Source: DATKZH01 sp964475955 (GTDB taxonomy: Bacteria > Planctomycetota > Planctomycetia > Pirellulales > Thermoguttaceae). From it: a stretch of 40,068 nt of DNA. A program made the translations under genes and the position numbers. The stretch is taken from positions 1 through 40,068 of the forward strand of contig CAYYZY010000056.1 in NCBI GenBank assembly GCA_964475955.1, read 5' to 3'. The notes below the pieces were generated by a model that was not told where the DNA came from, made no database searches, and was given only the letters and a program-made list of their open reading frames with translations. Position 1 is the first letter of the stretch. Every line of letters begins with the position of its first letter. This document shows, piece after piece, positions 7,262 to 15,902 of this stretch.

Positions 7262-10009
7262 ATGAACCGAAAGACGACTGACAAACGCACGCCCGCCGGC
7301 GTGTTGCCCGAGGGCGTGCTGCGGCACCTTGCCCGGGACACCGACCCGCAAGAGACCCGCGAGTGGCTCGAGGCGCTTGAGTACGTCATCTCCAGCGGCG
7401 GCTGTGAGCGGGGGGCCTTCCTGCTGGAGAAGCTCAAAGAACGGGCGTTTCGCTGCGGTGTCCGGTTCGTCTCTAGCGCGACGACGCCGTACGTCAACAC
7501 GATCCCGGCCGACCGACAGCCCGAGTATCCCGGTGATCGGGCCGTGGAACGGCGGATCAAGAGCCTGATCCGTTGGAACGCGATGGCCATGGTGGTTCGG
7601 GCGAACCGGGAGAGTTCGGGGATCGGCGGGCACATCTCCACGTACGCCTCGGCCGCCACCCTGTACGAGGTCGGGTTCAACCACTTCTTCCGCGGCAAGC
7701 AGGGGCAACACCCGCCCGACCAGGTCTACTTCCAGGGCCACGTTACGCCGGGCATCTACGCCCGGGCGTTCCTCGAGGGACGCGTCACCGAGCGGCACCT
7801 GGCCAACTTTCGCCGCGAGCTGGCCGAAGGCGGGGGGCTTTCCAGCTACCCGCACCCCTGGCTGATGCCCGAGTTCTGGGAGTTCCCCACGGTGTCGATG
7901 GGTCTGGGGCCGATCATGGCCATCTACCAGGCGCGGTTCAACCACTACCTGGTAGACCGGGGGATCAAGCCCGAGGCTTCGGCCTCGCGCGTCTGGGCCT
8001 TCCTGGGCGACGGCGAGTGCGACGAGCCGGAGACCCTCGGTGCGATCACCCTTGCCGCCCGCGAAGGGCTCGACAACCTCACCTTCGTGATCAACTGCAA
8101 CCTCCAGCGGCTCGACGGCCCGGTGCGCGGCAACGGCAAGATCATCCAGGAGTTGGAAGGCGCGTTCCGCGGCGCCGGCTGGAACGTGATCAAGGTCGTC
8201 TGGGGCTCCGACTGGGACCCGCTTCTGGCCAAGGACGCCGACGGGCTGCTGGTCGAGCGGATGAACGAGGTGGTCGACGGGCAGTTCCAGAAGTACACGG
8301 TCGCCCCGGGCGGCTACACGCGCAAGCACTTTTTCGGCACCGACCCGCGCCTGGAGTCGCTGGTGGCCGACCTGAGCGACGACGAGATCCGGCATCTCCA
8401 ACGGGGCGGCCACGATCCGCTCAAGGTCTACGCCGCCTACCGGGCCGCCTGCGAGCACGAGGGGGCGCCCACGGTCATCCTCGCCCAGACCATCAAGGGC
8501 TACGGCCTGGGCGAGGCGGGCGAGGGCCGCAACGTGACGCATCAGCAAAAGAAGCTCAACGAAGAAGAGCTGCGCGACTTCCGCGACCGGTTCGACATCC
8601 CCGTCTCCGACCGGGAAATCGCCGAGGCCCCTTTCTACCGCCTCGCCGAAGACAGCCCCGAGGTCCGGTACCTTCGCGAGCGACGCAAGGCGCTGGGCGG
8701 CTTCGTGCCCGGCCGGCGCTCGCCCACCATGAAACTCAAACCGCCCAAGTGGGACGACTACGCCGAGTTCTTCGGCGGCAGCGAAGGGCGCGAGGTCTCG
8801 ACGACCATGGCCTTCGTGCGCCTGCTGGCCAAGCTGATGCGTGACCGCAACGTGGGCCGCTACCTCGTGCCCATCGTGCCCGACGAATCCCGCACCTTCG
8901 GCATGGAGGCCCTCTTCCGGCAGTTCGGCATCTACGCCCATACGGGCCAGCTCTACGAACCGGTCGACGCGGAGACGATGCTCTACTACAAGGAGGCGAA
9001 GGACGGGCAGATCCTGGAGGAGGGGATCACCGAGGCGGGGTCGATGTCGTCGTTCATCGCGGCCGGGAGCGCCCACTCCAGCCACGGGGTGAGCATGATC
9101 CCGATGTTCATCTACTACTCGATGTTCGGCTTCCAGCGGATCGGCGACCTGATCTGGGCCGCCGGCGACATGCGGTGCCGCGGCTTCCTCCTGGGCGGGA
9201 CGGCCGGCCGCACCACCCTGGCCGGCGAGGGGCTTCAGCACCAGGACGGCAACAGCCACCTCAGCGCCCTGGCCTTCCCCACCGTCGAGGCCTACGACCC
9301 CTGCTACGCCTACGAGATGGCCGCCATCGTGCTGGACGGGCTGCGGCGGATGTTCTTCGAGGAGGAGGACGTTTTCTACTACATCACGCTGATGAACGAG
9401 AACTACGAGATGCCCATCCTCCCGATGGGCGCCGACGGCCCGACCGCCAAGGTCTCCGAGGCGATCTGCCGGGGCATGTACCGGCTCTCGCCGCGCGAGC
9501 TGGGGACGAAGTCGCCCGAAGTGCAGCTTCTCGGCAGCGGGGCCATCCTCCGCGAGACGCTCCGCGGCCAGGAGATCCTCGCCGATCAGTTCGGCGTCTC
9601 CAGCAACGTCTACAGCGTGACCAGCTTCAAGGCCCTGTACGAGGACGGGCGCGCGTGCGAGCGATGGAACCGGCTCCACCCGGCGGATGAGCCCCGGCGG
9701 CCCTACGTCGCCCAGGTGCTCGCCGACCGGCCGGGCCCGGTAATGGCCGCTTCGGACTACGTGACGGCGCTGGGCACTTCGATCGCCCCCTACGTGCCGG
9801 GCCGGTACGCCGTGCTGGGGGCCGACGGCTTCGGGCGCAGCGAGGCCCGGAAGGAGTTGCGCCGGTTTTTCGAGGTCGACGCGGAGAGCATCGCCCTGGC
9901 CGCGCTCGTTGAGTTGGCCGCCGAAGGGAAGTTCCCCAAGTCGAAGCTCAAGGGAGCGGTGAAGAAGCTGGGCCTCGACCCGGAAAAGCCGGACCCGGCG
10001 ACGGTGTGA
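7262..10009 (+). CDS. aceE: Pyruvate dehydrogenase E1 component, homodimeric AceE type
   Basis: This thiamine-diphosphate enzyme decarboxylates pyruvate and acetylates the lipoyl group of E2. The ATG at 7262 gives 915 residues, close to the usual length of about 890. The frame continues upstream but without homology. Visible landmarks are NTIPADRQPEYPGD, RWNAMAMVVRAN and SSGIGGHISTYASAATLYEVG near the N terminus, the TDP-binding GDGECDEPE with NCN about 25 residues later, KGYGLGEAGEGRNVTHQQKK, and the C-terminal-half FGMEALFRQFGIY and EEGITEAGSMSSFIAAG. It is the first gene after a good promoter, followed by an M50 protease gene and then E2 and E3. The ribosome site is weak. Confidence 0.97.
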   Translation: MNRKTTDKRTPAGVLPEGVLRHLARDTDPQETREWLEALEYVISSGGCERGAFLLEKLKERAFRCGVRFVSSATTPYVNTIPADRQPEYPGDRAVERRIKSLIRWNAMAMVVRANRESSGIGGHISTYASAATLYEVGFNHFFRGKQGQHPPDQVYFQGHVTPGIYARAFLEGRVTERHLANFRRELAEGGGLSSYPHPWLMPEFWEFPTVSMGLGPIMAIYQARFNHYLVDRGIKPEASASRVWAFLGDGECDEPETLGAITLAAREGLDNLTFVINCNLQRLDGPVRGNGKIIQELEGAFRGAGWNVIKVVWGSDWDPLLAKDADGLLVERMNEVVDGQFQKYTVAPGGYTRKHFFGTDPRLESLVADLSDDEIRHLQRGGHDPLKVYAAYRAACEHEGAPTVILAQTIKGYGLGEAGEGRNVTHQQKKLNEEELRDFRDRFDIPVSDREIAEAPFYRLAEDSPEVRYLRERRKALGGFVPGRRSPTMKLKPPKWDDYAEFFGGSEGREVSTTMAFVRLLAKLMRDRNVGRYLVPIVPDESRTFGMEALFRQFGIYAHTGQLYEPVDAETMLYYKEAKDGQILEEGITEAGSMSSFIAAGSAHSSHGVSMIPMFIYYSMFGFQRIGDLIWAAGDMRCRGFLLGGTAGRTTLAGEGLQHQDGNSHLSALAFPTVEAYDPCYAYEMAAIVLDGLRRMFFEEEDVFYYITLMNENYEMPILPMGADGPTAKVSEAICRGMYRLSPRELGTKSPEVQLLGSGAILRETLRGQEILADQFGVSSNVYSVTSFKALYEDGRACERWNRLHPADEPRRPYVAQVLADRPGPVMAASDYVTALGTSIAPYVPGRYAVLGADGFGRSEARKELRRFFEVDAESIALAALVELAAEGKFPKSKLKGAVKKLGLDPEKPDPATV

Positions 10010-10013
10010 GGGG

Positions 10014-10041
10014 GGATGAAGGATGAAGGATGAAGGATGAA
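10014..10041 (+). repeat. Heptamer tandem repeat (GGATGAA x4)
   Basis: Four perfect GGATGAA copies start 5 bp after the aceE stop. A second, less perfect array lies between the E2 and E3 genes. Such heptamers give FILHPSS-type spurious translations, which I recognise from planctomycete genomes. The remainder of the 10042-10148 spacer holds no gene. Confidence 0.8.
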
Positions 10042-10148
10042 TCGCGGTCGATGGCGCGCATCGCCGTTTAGCCGCCGACGGCACGTCGGCGCCCCGTATC
10101 CACATGAACACACGAGAGCGGAAGCTCTGTAAAGCGCAGGAATACTGA

Positions 10149-10862
10149 ATGCCGTACGTCACCATTGTTTTTCTTGTCGCCCTGTTGATCCTGATCCACG
10201 AGTTGGGCCACTTCCTGGTGGCCAAGTGGCTGCGGATCCCCGTGGCGCGGTTCTCCGTCGGGTTTGGGCCGAAGCTCTGGGGCTTCCGGCGCGGTCAGAC
10301 CGACTACTGGCTCTCGGCCGTCCCGCTGGGCGGCTACGTGCTGCCCGCCGTGGCCGACGAACGGGAGTTCTTCCAGATCGCCTGGTCGAAGCGTCTGCTG
10401 TTCTCGCTGGGCGGCCCGGCGGCTAACCTGGCGCTGCCCGTCGTGCTTTTTGCGGCGCTCCATGCGGCGGCGGGCGACCTGTCGCCGCACGGGCTGTTCG
10501 TGGCGCCGGTCGTCGCGACGGCCGACCTCACCGGCCGCATCGTGACGGCGATCCCGCAGCTTTTCGCCCAACCGGAGAACCTCTCGGGCGTGGTCGGCAT
10601 CGTGGCCGACGGCGGCCGCATCGTGGCGGCCGACCTCACGCGGGCCCTCGAGTTCACGATCCTGCTGAGCATCAACTTCGCCGTGTTCAACCTGCTCCCC
10701 ATCCCCGTGCTCGATGGGGGCAAGATCCTGTTGTACCTTTTGGAAAGGGTGTATCCGAAAGCGATCCGGCTCTACGTGCCGCTGACCATCCTCGGCCTGG
10801 TCCTCGTGCTCGGCCTGATCCTTTACGCGACGGCGCTCGACGTCGGCCGCATCGTCACGTAG
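10149..10862 (+). CDS. Short M50 site-2-type membrane metalloprotease without PDZ domain
   Basis: 237 residues. HELGH (residues about 17-21) in the first membrane helix is the zinc site with its catalytic Glu, and NLLPIPVLDGG near residues 186-196 supplies the third ligand Asp in a later helix. FSVGFGPKLWGF and AVPLGGYVLP are typical of the RseP/site-2 protease family. Between the LGGPAANL helix and the C-terminal half, the region where RseP has its PDZ domains is reduced to a short hydrophobic stretch. The protein is therefore roughly half the usual RseP length of about 450. Family membership is secure. Its substrate, and why it sits between E1 and E2 of pyruvate dehydrogenase, are unknown. 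Confidence 0.9.
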   Translation: MPYVTIVFLVALLILIHELGHFLVAKWLRIPVARFSVGFGPKLWGFRRGQTDYWLSAVPLGGYVLPAVADEREFFQIAWSKRLLFSLGGPAANLALPVVLFAALHAAAGDLSPHGLFVAPVVATADLTGRIVTAIPQLFAQPENLSGVVGIVADGGRIVAADLTRALEFTILLSINFAVFNLLPIPVLDGGKILLYLLERVYPKAIRLYVPLTILGLVLVLGLILYATALDVGRIVT

Positions 10863-10898
10863 GGCGGGTGCTTGCACCCACGCGATGCCGACGCGTCC

Positions 10899-10988
10899 GT
10901 AGCGCGGGTCGAGGCACGAGACCCACGCGCGTCGGACAAGAGACGTCGCCCATCGCGCGTGGGTCTCGCAAAGCTCGACCCACCCTAC
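10899..10988. repeat. Large imperfect palindrome between the M50 and E2 genes
   Basis: The left arm (about 10899-10931) contains GGGTCGAGGCACGAGACCC and then ACGCGCG. The right arm (10954-10988) contains CGCGCGTGGGTCTCGCAAAG and then CTCGACCC. They pair over roughly 26-30 bp with a small bulge, and the loop is about 22 nt. It could fold strongly in RNA between two co-directional genes. It resembles the GGGTGGGTCGAG...GAGACCCACGC intergenic palindromes seen in many environmental bacteria, so a REP/MITE-like origin is likely. No T-run follows, so it is not a classical terminator. Confidence 0.75.
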
Positions 10989-11010
10989 TCACTGCCGCGA
11001 AGACTCTGGA

Positions 11011-12360
11011 ATGGCATCGACCATGAGCATCGAATTCAAGCTGCCCGAACTGGGCGAAAACGTGGAGAGCGGCGACGTGGTCCAGGTGCTGGTCGCCGAG
11101 GGGGACACGATCGAGGGGAACCAGCCGGTCTGCGAGCTGGAGACCGACAAGGCGGTCGTCGAGGTCCCCTGCCCTCACCCCGGCAAAATCACCGAGGTCC
11201 ATTTCCAGAAGGGCGACACGATCAACGTGGGCCAGGTGTTGCTGACGCTCGAGTCGGACGAGGAACCCGAGCCGGAAGAAGAGCCGAAGTCGACCGAAGA
11301 GGCCGAGGCCGCCGAGGCCGCCGAGGCACCGTCGGCACCGCCCGAAAAGGAACCGCCGCCGGCCGCCACGAAACCGGCCCCCGCGCCCAAGGCGCCCCCG
11401 CCCGGAGCGGAAGCGCCTTCACCACGCGAGGAGGCACCCGAGAGAGGCCCCATCCCGGCCGGCCCGGCCGCTCGGCGCATCGCGCGCGAGTTGGGGGTCG
11501 ATCTCCGCGGGCTTCGCGGCAGCGGCAAGCGGGGCCGGATCACGACCGACGACGTGCGCGCCGCCGCCCAAGCCCCGCCCGAGGCGGCGCCCTCCGCCGA
11601 AGCCGCGGGGCCGGGCTGGGAGCCGGTCGTTCCGCCGGGCGAGCCGGGCGAGGATTCGTGGGGGCCGGTCCGTCGCGAGAAGATGCCGCGGATCCGGCAG
11701 ACCATCGCCGCCCACATGAGCCGTTCGGCCAGCACCATCCCCCACGTAACCAATTTCGACGACGCCGACGTCACCGACCTCGACCAGCTCCGCCGGGGCG
11801 TGCCCAAAGGGTTCCTCGGGGCCAATCTGAAGCTGACCGCCATGCCCTTCGTGATGAAGGCCGTGGCCATCGCCCTGCGCCGCCACCCGGTGGTCAACGC
11901 GAGCCTCGACGAAGAGAACCAGCAGATCGTCTACAAACAGTACGTCCACGTCGGCGTGGCGGTCGATACGCCGCGGGGCCTCGTGGTGCCCGCGCTGCGC
12001 AACGTCGACCGGATGGCGATCCCCGAGCTGGTCTGGGCGCTGGCCTCGCTCGCCGAGCGGGCACGCGGCGTGGAGTTCGGCATCGAGGATCTCCGCGGCG
12101 GCACGTTCACCGTGAGCAACCTCGGCGCGGTGGGCGGTCAGTACAGCACGCCGATCATCAACTACCCGGAGGTCGCCCTGCTGCTTCTCGGCCGGTCGCG
12201 ATGGACGCCGGTCGTGCGCGAGGGCAAGATCGAGCCGCGGCTCGTGATGCCGCTAAGCCTCTCGTTCGACCACCGCATCATCGACGGTGCTACGGCCGCC
12301 CGGTTCCTCAACGACGTGATCGACATGCTCCAGTCGCCGGGGAAGCTGTTGTTGGGTTGA
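11011..12360 (+). CDS. aceF: Dihydrolipoamide acetyltransferase (pyruvate dehydrogenase E2)
   Basis: 449 residues from the first ATG; a second in-frame ATG at 11023 (MSIEFKLPELGE) is an equally good start. One N-terminal lipoyl domain (residues 5-80) carries the lipoylated lysine in LETDKA (Lys47). A Glu/Pro/Ala-rich swinging linker follows (about 83-148). The peripheral subunit-binding domain is RRIARELGVDLRGLRGSG and then RGRITTDDV (about 155-182). The catalytic acyltransferase domain ends with SLSFDHRIIDG, where His421 and Asp425 are the active-site pair. E. coli AceF has three lipoyl domains, while this one has one. It forms the core of the complex with the neighbouring aceE and lpd products. 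Confidence 0.96.
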   Translation: MASTMSIEFKLPELGENVESGDVVQVLVAEGDTIEGNQPVCELETDKAVVEVPCPHPGKITEVHFQKGDTINVGQVLLTLESDEEPEPEEEPKSTEEAEAAEAAEAPSAPPEKEPPPAATKPAPAPKAPPPGAEAPSPREEAPERGPIPAGPAARRIARELGVDLRGLRGSGKRGRITTDDVRAAAQAPPEAAPSAEAAGPGWEPVVPPGEPGEDSWGPVRREKMPRIRQTIAAHMSRSASTIPHVTNFDDADVTDLDQLRRGVPKGFLGANLKLTAMPFVMKAVAIALRRHPVVNASLDEENQQIVYKQYVHVGVAVDTPRGLVVPALRNVDRMAIPELVWALASLAERARGVEFGIEDLRGGTFTVSNLGAVGGQYSTPIINYPEVALLLLGRSRWTPVVREGKIEPRLVMPLSLSFDHRIIDGATAARFLNDVIDMLQSPGKLLLG

Positions 12361-12369
12361 GGCAGGGCA

Positions 12370-12404
12370 GGATGAAGGATGAAGGGTGAAGGGTGAAGGA
12401 TGGA
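12370..12404 (+). repeat. Second heptamer array (GGATGAA/GGGTGAA x5)
   Basis: Five 7-bp units run head to tail: GGATGAA twice, GGGTGAA twice and GGATGGA. The array starts 9 bp after the E2 stop. It is the same motif as the array after aceE, but degenerate, which suggests an older or decaying copy. Confidence 0.75.
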
Positions 12405-12440
12405 TGACAGTACGGCGGCGTTAGAACACAGCGTTTCGAT

Positions 12441-12529
12441 GCTTCGCGTCGACAGGCGCGGCATGGACGCTTCGCGTCCTGAAGGCGATGCGACGCGTCG
12501 TCGGAGCGCGTTCCCACACGAAGCGTGGG
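12441..12529. repeat. Cluster of short direct and inverted repeats before lpd
   Basis: GCTTCGCGTC occurs twice (12441-12450 and 12469-12478). A self-complementary CGACGCGTCG lies at 12491-12500, and CCCAC/GTGGG (12513-12517/12525-12529) can form a hairpin around ACGAAGC. The cluster fills much of the 206-bp spacer between the E2 and E3 genes. No gene is seen in it. Confidence 0.45.
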
Positions 12530-12566
12530 GAGGATGAACGCAACCACAAGGACACGGAAAGGCTTC

Positions 12567-13988
12567 ATGCAAACCCAACTCGCCGTCATCGGTGCCGGGC
12601 CCGGGGGATATGCGGCCGCTTTTTTGGCCGCCGACCTGGGCATGAACGTCACGCTGATCGATCTGGAGCCCCGGCTGGGGGGCGTTTGCCTGCTGCGGGG
12701 ATGCATCCCTTCGAAGGCCCTTCTGCACGCGACCAAGGCCATGGCCGAGGCCGAGCACCTGGCCGACTGGGGCGTCGACTTCGCCGAGCCCGAGATCGAT
12801 CTCGGCGCCATGCGGAAGCGCAAGGAAAAGGTCGTCGCCACGCTCACCGGCGGGCTGAAGCAGTTGGCCAAGAAGCGCAAAGTGCAGGTGATCCGCGCCC
12901 GCGCCCGCTTCGCCGACTCGCAGACGCTCCGCCTCGAATCGGTCGGCGACAAGTCGCTCGATGACGACACCGTGCGGTTCGAACACTGCCTGGTGGCCAC
13001 CGGCTCGCGGCCGGTCAGCATCCCCGGGCTCGACCTGCCGACCGATCGCGTGATGAACTCCTCGGGGGCGCTCGATCTGCCCGACGTGCCCGAGTCGATG
13101 CTCGTCGTCGGCGGCGGGTACATCGGCCTGGAACTGGGCACGGTCTACGCGGCGTTGGGGAGCCGCGTTTCCGTGGTCGAGCTGACCGGCGGCCTCCTGC
13201 CCGGGGCCGACCGCGACCTGGTCGCCCCGCTCGAGAAGCGACTCAAGCGGGAGTTCGAGGCGGTCTGGCTGAACACGAAAGTGGCTTCGGCTACCGATGA
13301 GGGCGACGCGATCGAGGTCACTTTCGAGGGCGAAGTCGAGGAGAAGACCCGCCGCTTCGACCGCGTGCTCGTCTCCGTGGGCCGGCGGCCGAACAGCGAC
13401 GGGTTGGGCCTGGAGAACACCCAGGCCGAGATCGACGAGCGCGGCTTCGTCGTGGTCGACGACCGGGGTCGGACCGCCGACCCACACGTGCTGGCCATCG
13501 GCGACGTGGCCGGCCAGCCGATGCTCGCGCACAAGGCCGCCCACCAGGGCAAGATGGCCGTCGAAGCGCTCTCGGGCGAGCCGGCGGTGTTCGAGCCGCG
13601 GGCGATTCCGGCGGTCGTGTTCACCGACCCGGAGATTGCGTGGGCCGGCCTCACGCAGACGGCGGCCGACGCGGAGGGACGCTCGGTCGAGGTGGCCCAG
13701 TTTCCCTGGGCGGCCAGCGGCCGGGCCCAGGCCGTGGGTCGAACCGAGGGGTTGACCAAGTGGCTCGTCGAGCCCGAGACGGAGCGCGTGATCGGCTGCG
13801 GCATCGTCGGTCCCGGGGCGGGCGACCTGATCGCCGAGGCGGTGCTGGCCATCGAGATGGGCGCCGCCGTGCGCGACGTCGCGGAAAGCATCCACCCCCA
13901 TCCCACCTTCTCCGAAACGCTGGCCGTCGCCGCCGAAGTCCACCTCGGCACGGCCACCGACCTGTACCGCCCCAAACGGTCGAAGTGA
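12567..13988 (+). CDS. lpdA: Dihydrolipoamide dehydrogenase (E3)
   Basis: This FAD flavoprotein reoxidises dihydrolipoamide with NAD+. The ATG at 12567 is chosen because it starts the FAD fold at once (QLAVIGAGPGGYAAA, residues 4-18), with GGAAAGG just upstream. The frame opens earlier, at 12525, with a non-homologous tail. The protein has 473 residues, the normal length. The redox disulphide is Cys41/Cys46 in GGVCLLRGCIPSK; the Leu-Arg between them differs from the common CLNVGC. The NAD site is VVGGGYIGLELG, and the catalytic His-Glu pair is in HPHPTFSETL near the C terminus. It is the last gene of the aceE-M50-aceF-lpd group. Confidence 0.96.
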   Translation: MQTQLAVIGAGPGGYAAAFLAADLGMNVTLIDLEPRLGGVCLLRGCIPSKALLHATKAMAEAEHLADWGVDFAEPEIDLGAMRKRKEKVVATLTGGLKQLAKKRKVQVIRARARFADSQTLRLESVGDKSLDDDTVRFEHCLVATGSRPVSIPGLDLPTDRVMNSSGALDLPDVPESMLVVGGGYIGLELGTVYAALGSRVSVVELTGGLLPGADRDLVAPLEKRLKREFEAVWLNTKVASATDEGDAIEVTFEGEVEEKTRRFDRVLVSVGRRPNSDGLGLENTQAEIDERGFVVVDDRGRTADPHVLAIGDVAGQPMLAHKAAHQGKMAVEALSGEPAVFEPRAIPAVVFTDPEIAWAGLTQTAADAEGRSVEVAQFPWAASGRAQAVGRTEGLTKWLVEPETERVIGCGIVGPGAGDLIAEAVLAIEMGAAVRDVAESIHPHPTFSETLAVAAEVHLGTATDLYRPKRSK

Positions 13989-14049
13989 CGCGCGGGCCGA
14001 CGCTTGCGGCCGACGCGCGGACATGAAGCCGGACGCGGCCGTGGGGCAC

Positions 14050-14078
14050 TTCTCTTCCCCGCGGCGGGGCAGTATGAT
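14050..14078 (+). promoter_or_regulatory. Possible promoter of the isomerase-like gene
   Basis: TATGAT (14073-14078) is a good -10. With a 17-bp spacer the -35 would be TTCTCT (14050-14055), which is weak. Transcription would start about 95 nt before the ATG at 14180. Confidence 0.35.
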
Positions 14079-14179
14079 ACGTCCGTTGGAGAGACCCAAG
14101 CCGGGCGCGGCCGACGGGGAACGTCCCGCGGCGCTCGCCCCTGGCCGACACAAGGCATCCATCCCAAGGAGATTTCGCC

Positions 14180-15847
14180 ATGGCAGCCTATCAAGCCCCC
14201 AAGCTGGCCAAACCGCCGAAGGTCGGGAAGAAGCAGGTCCTGATGGTTACCAGCGGCGACCTGCGCCTGTCGGCCAACCAGACCTGCTGGGAGGCCCAAA
14301 AGGAGATGGAGGAGGCCTTGTCGGGCGCCCTGGCGGAGGCCGGCTATGGGCTGGTTCGGGCCCATCCTTACAAGGAAGATGAGAAGCACGGGTTCATCGC
14401 CTCGCAGAAGGAGGGCATGCGCGTGTTCGCGGGCATCGACCCCGACGCCAAGCTCATCGTGGCCGAGGCCGTCTGGCAATACTCCCACCACGTACTCGCC
14501 GGGCTGTTGAGCCACAAGGGCCCGATCCTCACCGTGGCGAACTGGTCGGGGCAGTGGCCCGGCCTGGTGGGCATGCTCAACCTCAACGCCAGCCTGGCGA
14601 AGGCGGGAAAGCCGTACTCGACGCTTTGGAGCGAAGACTTCACCGACGAGGCGTTTCTGAAGAACCTCGTAAAGTGGCTCGAGACCGGGTCGGTGCGCCA
14701 CCGGATGAAGCACGTCACGCCCTTGAAGAAGGTCAAGGTCCCGGCCGCCGAGCGACGCCTCGGCGCCGCCCTGGCCCGACAGCTACGCCGCGAAAAGGCC
14801 ATCATGGGTGTCTTCGACGAAGGCTGCATGGGCATGTACAACGCGATCATCCCCGATGAGCTGCTCAACCCGACGGGCGTTTTCAAGGAGCGGCTCAGCC
14901 AGTCGGCCCTCTACTACGAGACGACCCAGGTCCCGGACGACGAGGCCCGCGCCGTGCGCCGGTGGCTCGACGATCGCGGCATGACCTTCGTTACCGGTCC
15001 GAACCCCGAAACGGACCTCACCGACGACCAGATCCTCACGCAGTGCAAGATGTACATCGTCGCCCTGCGGATCGCCGACGATTTCGGCTGCGATCTCGTC
15101 GGCATCCAGTACCAGCAGGGGCTGAAGGACCTGCTGCCGGCCAGCGACCTGGTCGAAGGGATGCTCAACAACTCGGACCGCCCGCCCGTGAAAAGCCGCG
15201 ACGGCCAACGCGTGCTGTACGAAGGCGAGCCGCTGGTGCACTTCAACGAGGTGGACGAGTGCGCGGGCCTGGACGGGTTGATGACCTACCGCGTACACAA
15301 GGCGATGGGCCAGCCGGTGGAGAACACGCTGCACGACGTGCGCTGGGGCGACTGGGACCGGTCGGGCACCGTGGACGACTACGTCTGGGTGCTGTTGATC
15401 AGCGGTTCCGCACCACCAGCTCACTTCATCGACGGCTGGAAAGGCGCTTCCAGCGAGCGGCAGCCGGGCATGTACTTCCGGCTCGGCGGCGGCACGCTCA
15501 AGGGCGTGTCGAAGCCGGGCGAGATCGTCTGGTCGCGCGTGTACGTGGAGAAGGGGAAGCTGAAGATGGACCTGGGGCGGGGCGGCGTGGTGGAGCTTCC
15601 CGCGGAGGAGACCGAGCGTCGCTGGCGGGAGACCACGCCGCAGTGGCCCATCATGCACGCGGTCACCTACGGCACCAGCCGCGACCAGTTCATGGCCCGG
15701 CACAAGGCCAACCACATCCAGGTCGTTTACGCAAAGAGCGCCAAGGAGGCCGACAAGGCCCTGCTGGCCAAGGCCGCCCTGGCCGAAGAGATGGGCATGG
15801 AGGTGGCCGTTTGCGGCACGCGGAAGAACGGGAGGGATTGGGCTTGA
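14180..15847 (+). CDS. L-fucose/L-arabinose isomerase-like protein
   Basis: 555 residues start at an ATG behind a strong AAGGAGATTT site (14166-14175). The overall plan is that of the FucI/AraA sugar isomerases: an N-terminal Rossmann-like part (VLMVTSGDLRLS, KLIVAEAVWQYSHHVLAGLL), a middle part (GVFDEGCMGMYNAI, DFGCDLVGIQYQQGLKDL) and a C-terminal beta-barrel (GMYFRLGGGTLKGVSKPG, WSRVYVEKGKLKMDLGRGG). Candidate metal ligands are acidic residues in VFDEGCMG and HFNEVDEC and the His in KANHIQ; these are inferred, not aligned. Similar proteins are annotated as fucose isomerase in planctomycetes. The true substrate is uncertain, and there is no sugar kinase or transporter beside it. It is convergent with the next gene. 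Confidence 0.75.
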   Translation: MAAYQAPKLAKPPKVGKKQVLMVTSGDLRLSANQTCWEAQKEMEEALSGALAEAGYGLVRAHPYKEDEKHGFIASQKEGMRVFAGIDPDAKLIVAEAVWQYSHHVLAGLLSHKGPILTVANWSGQWPGLVGMLNLNASLAKAGKPYSTLWSEDFTDEAFLKNLVKWLETGSVRHRMKHVTPLKKVKVPAAERRLGAALARQLRREKAIMGVFDEGCMGMYNAIIPDELLNPTGVFKERLSQSALYYETTQVPDDEARAVRRWLDDRGMTFVTGPNPETDLTDDQILTQCKMYIVALRIADDFGCDLVGIQYQQGLKDLLPASDLVEGMLNNSDRPPVKSRDGQRVLYEGEPLVHFNEVDECAGLDGLMTYRVHKAMGQPVENTLHDVRWGDWDRSGTVDDYVWVLLISGSAPPAHFIDGWKGASSERQPGMYFRLGGGTLKGVSKPGEIVWSRVYVEKGKLKMDLGRGGVVELPAEETERRWRETTPQWPIMHAVTYGTSRDQFMARHKANHIQVVYAKSAKEADKALLAKAALAEEMGMEVAVCGTRKNGRDWA

Positions 15848-15902
15848 ACGACCGTGCGCGATCCCAAGCCGCGGAGGGAGCGGCACGTGCCCAGGGCGGC
15901 CT

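Noticed and set aside
7205..10225. 1006-codon frame antisense to aceE
   Set aside because: A shadow of codon bias in a clear, full-length aceE; no domain is visible in it.
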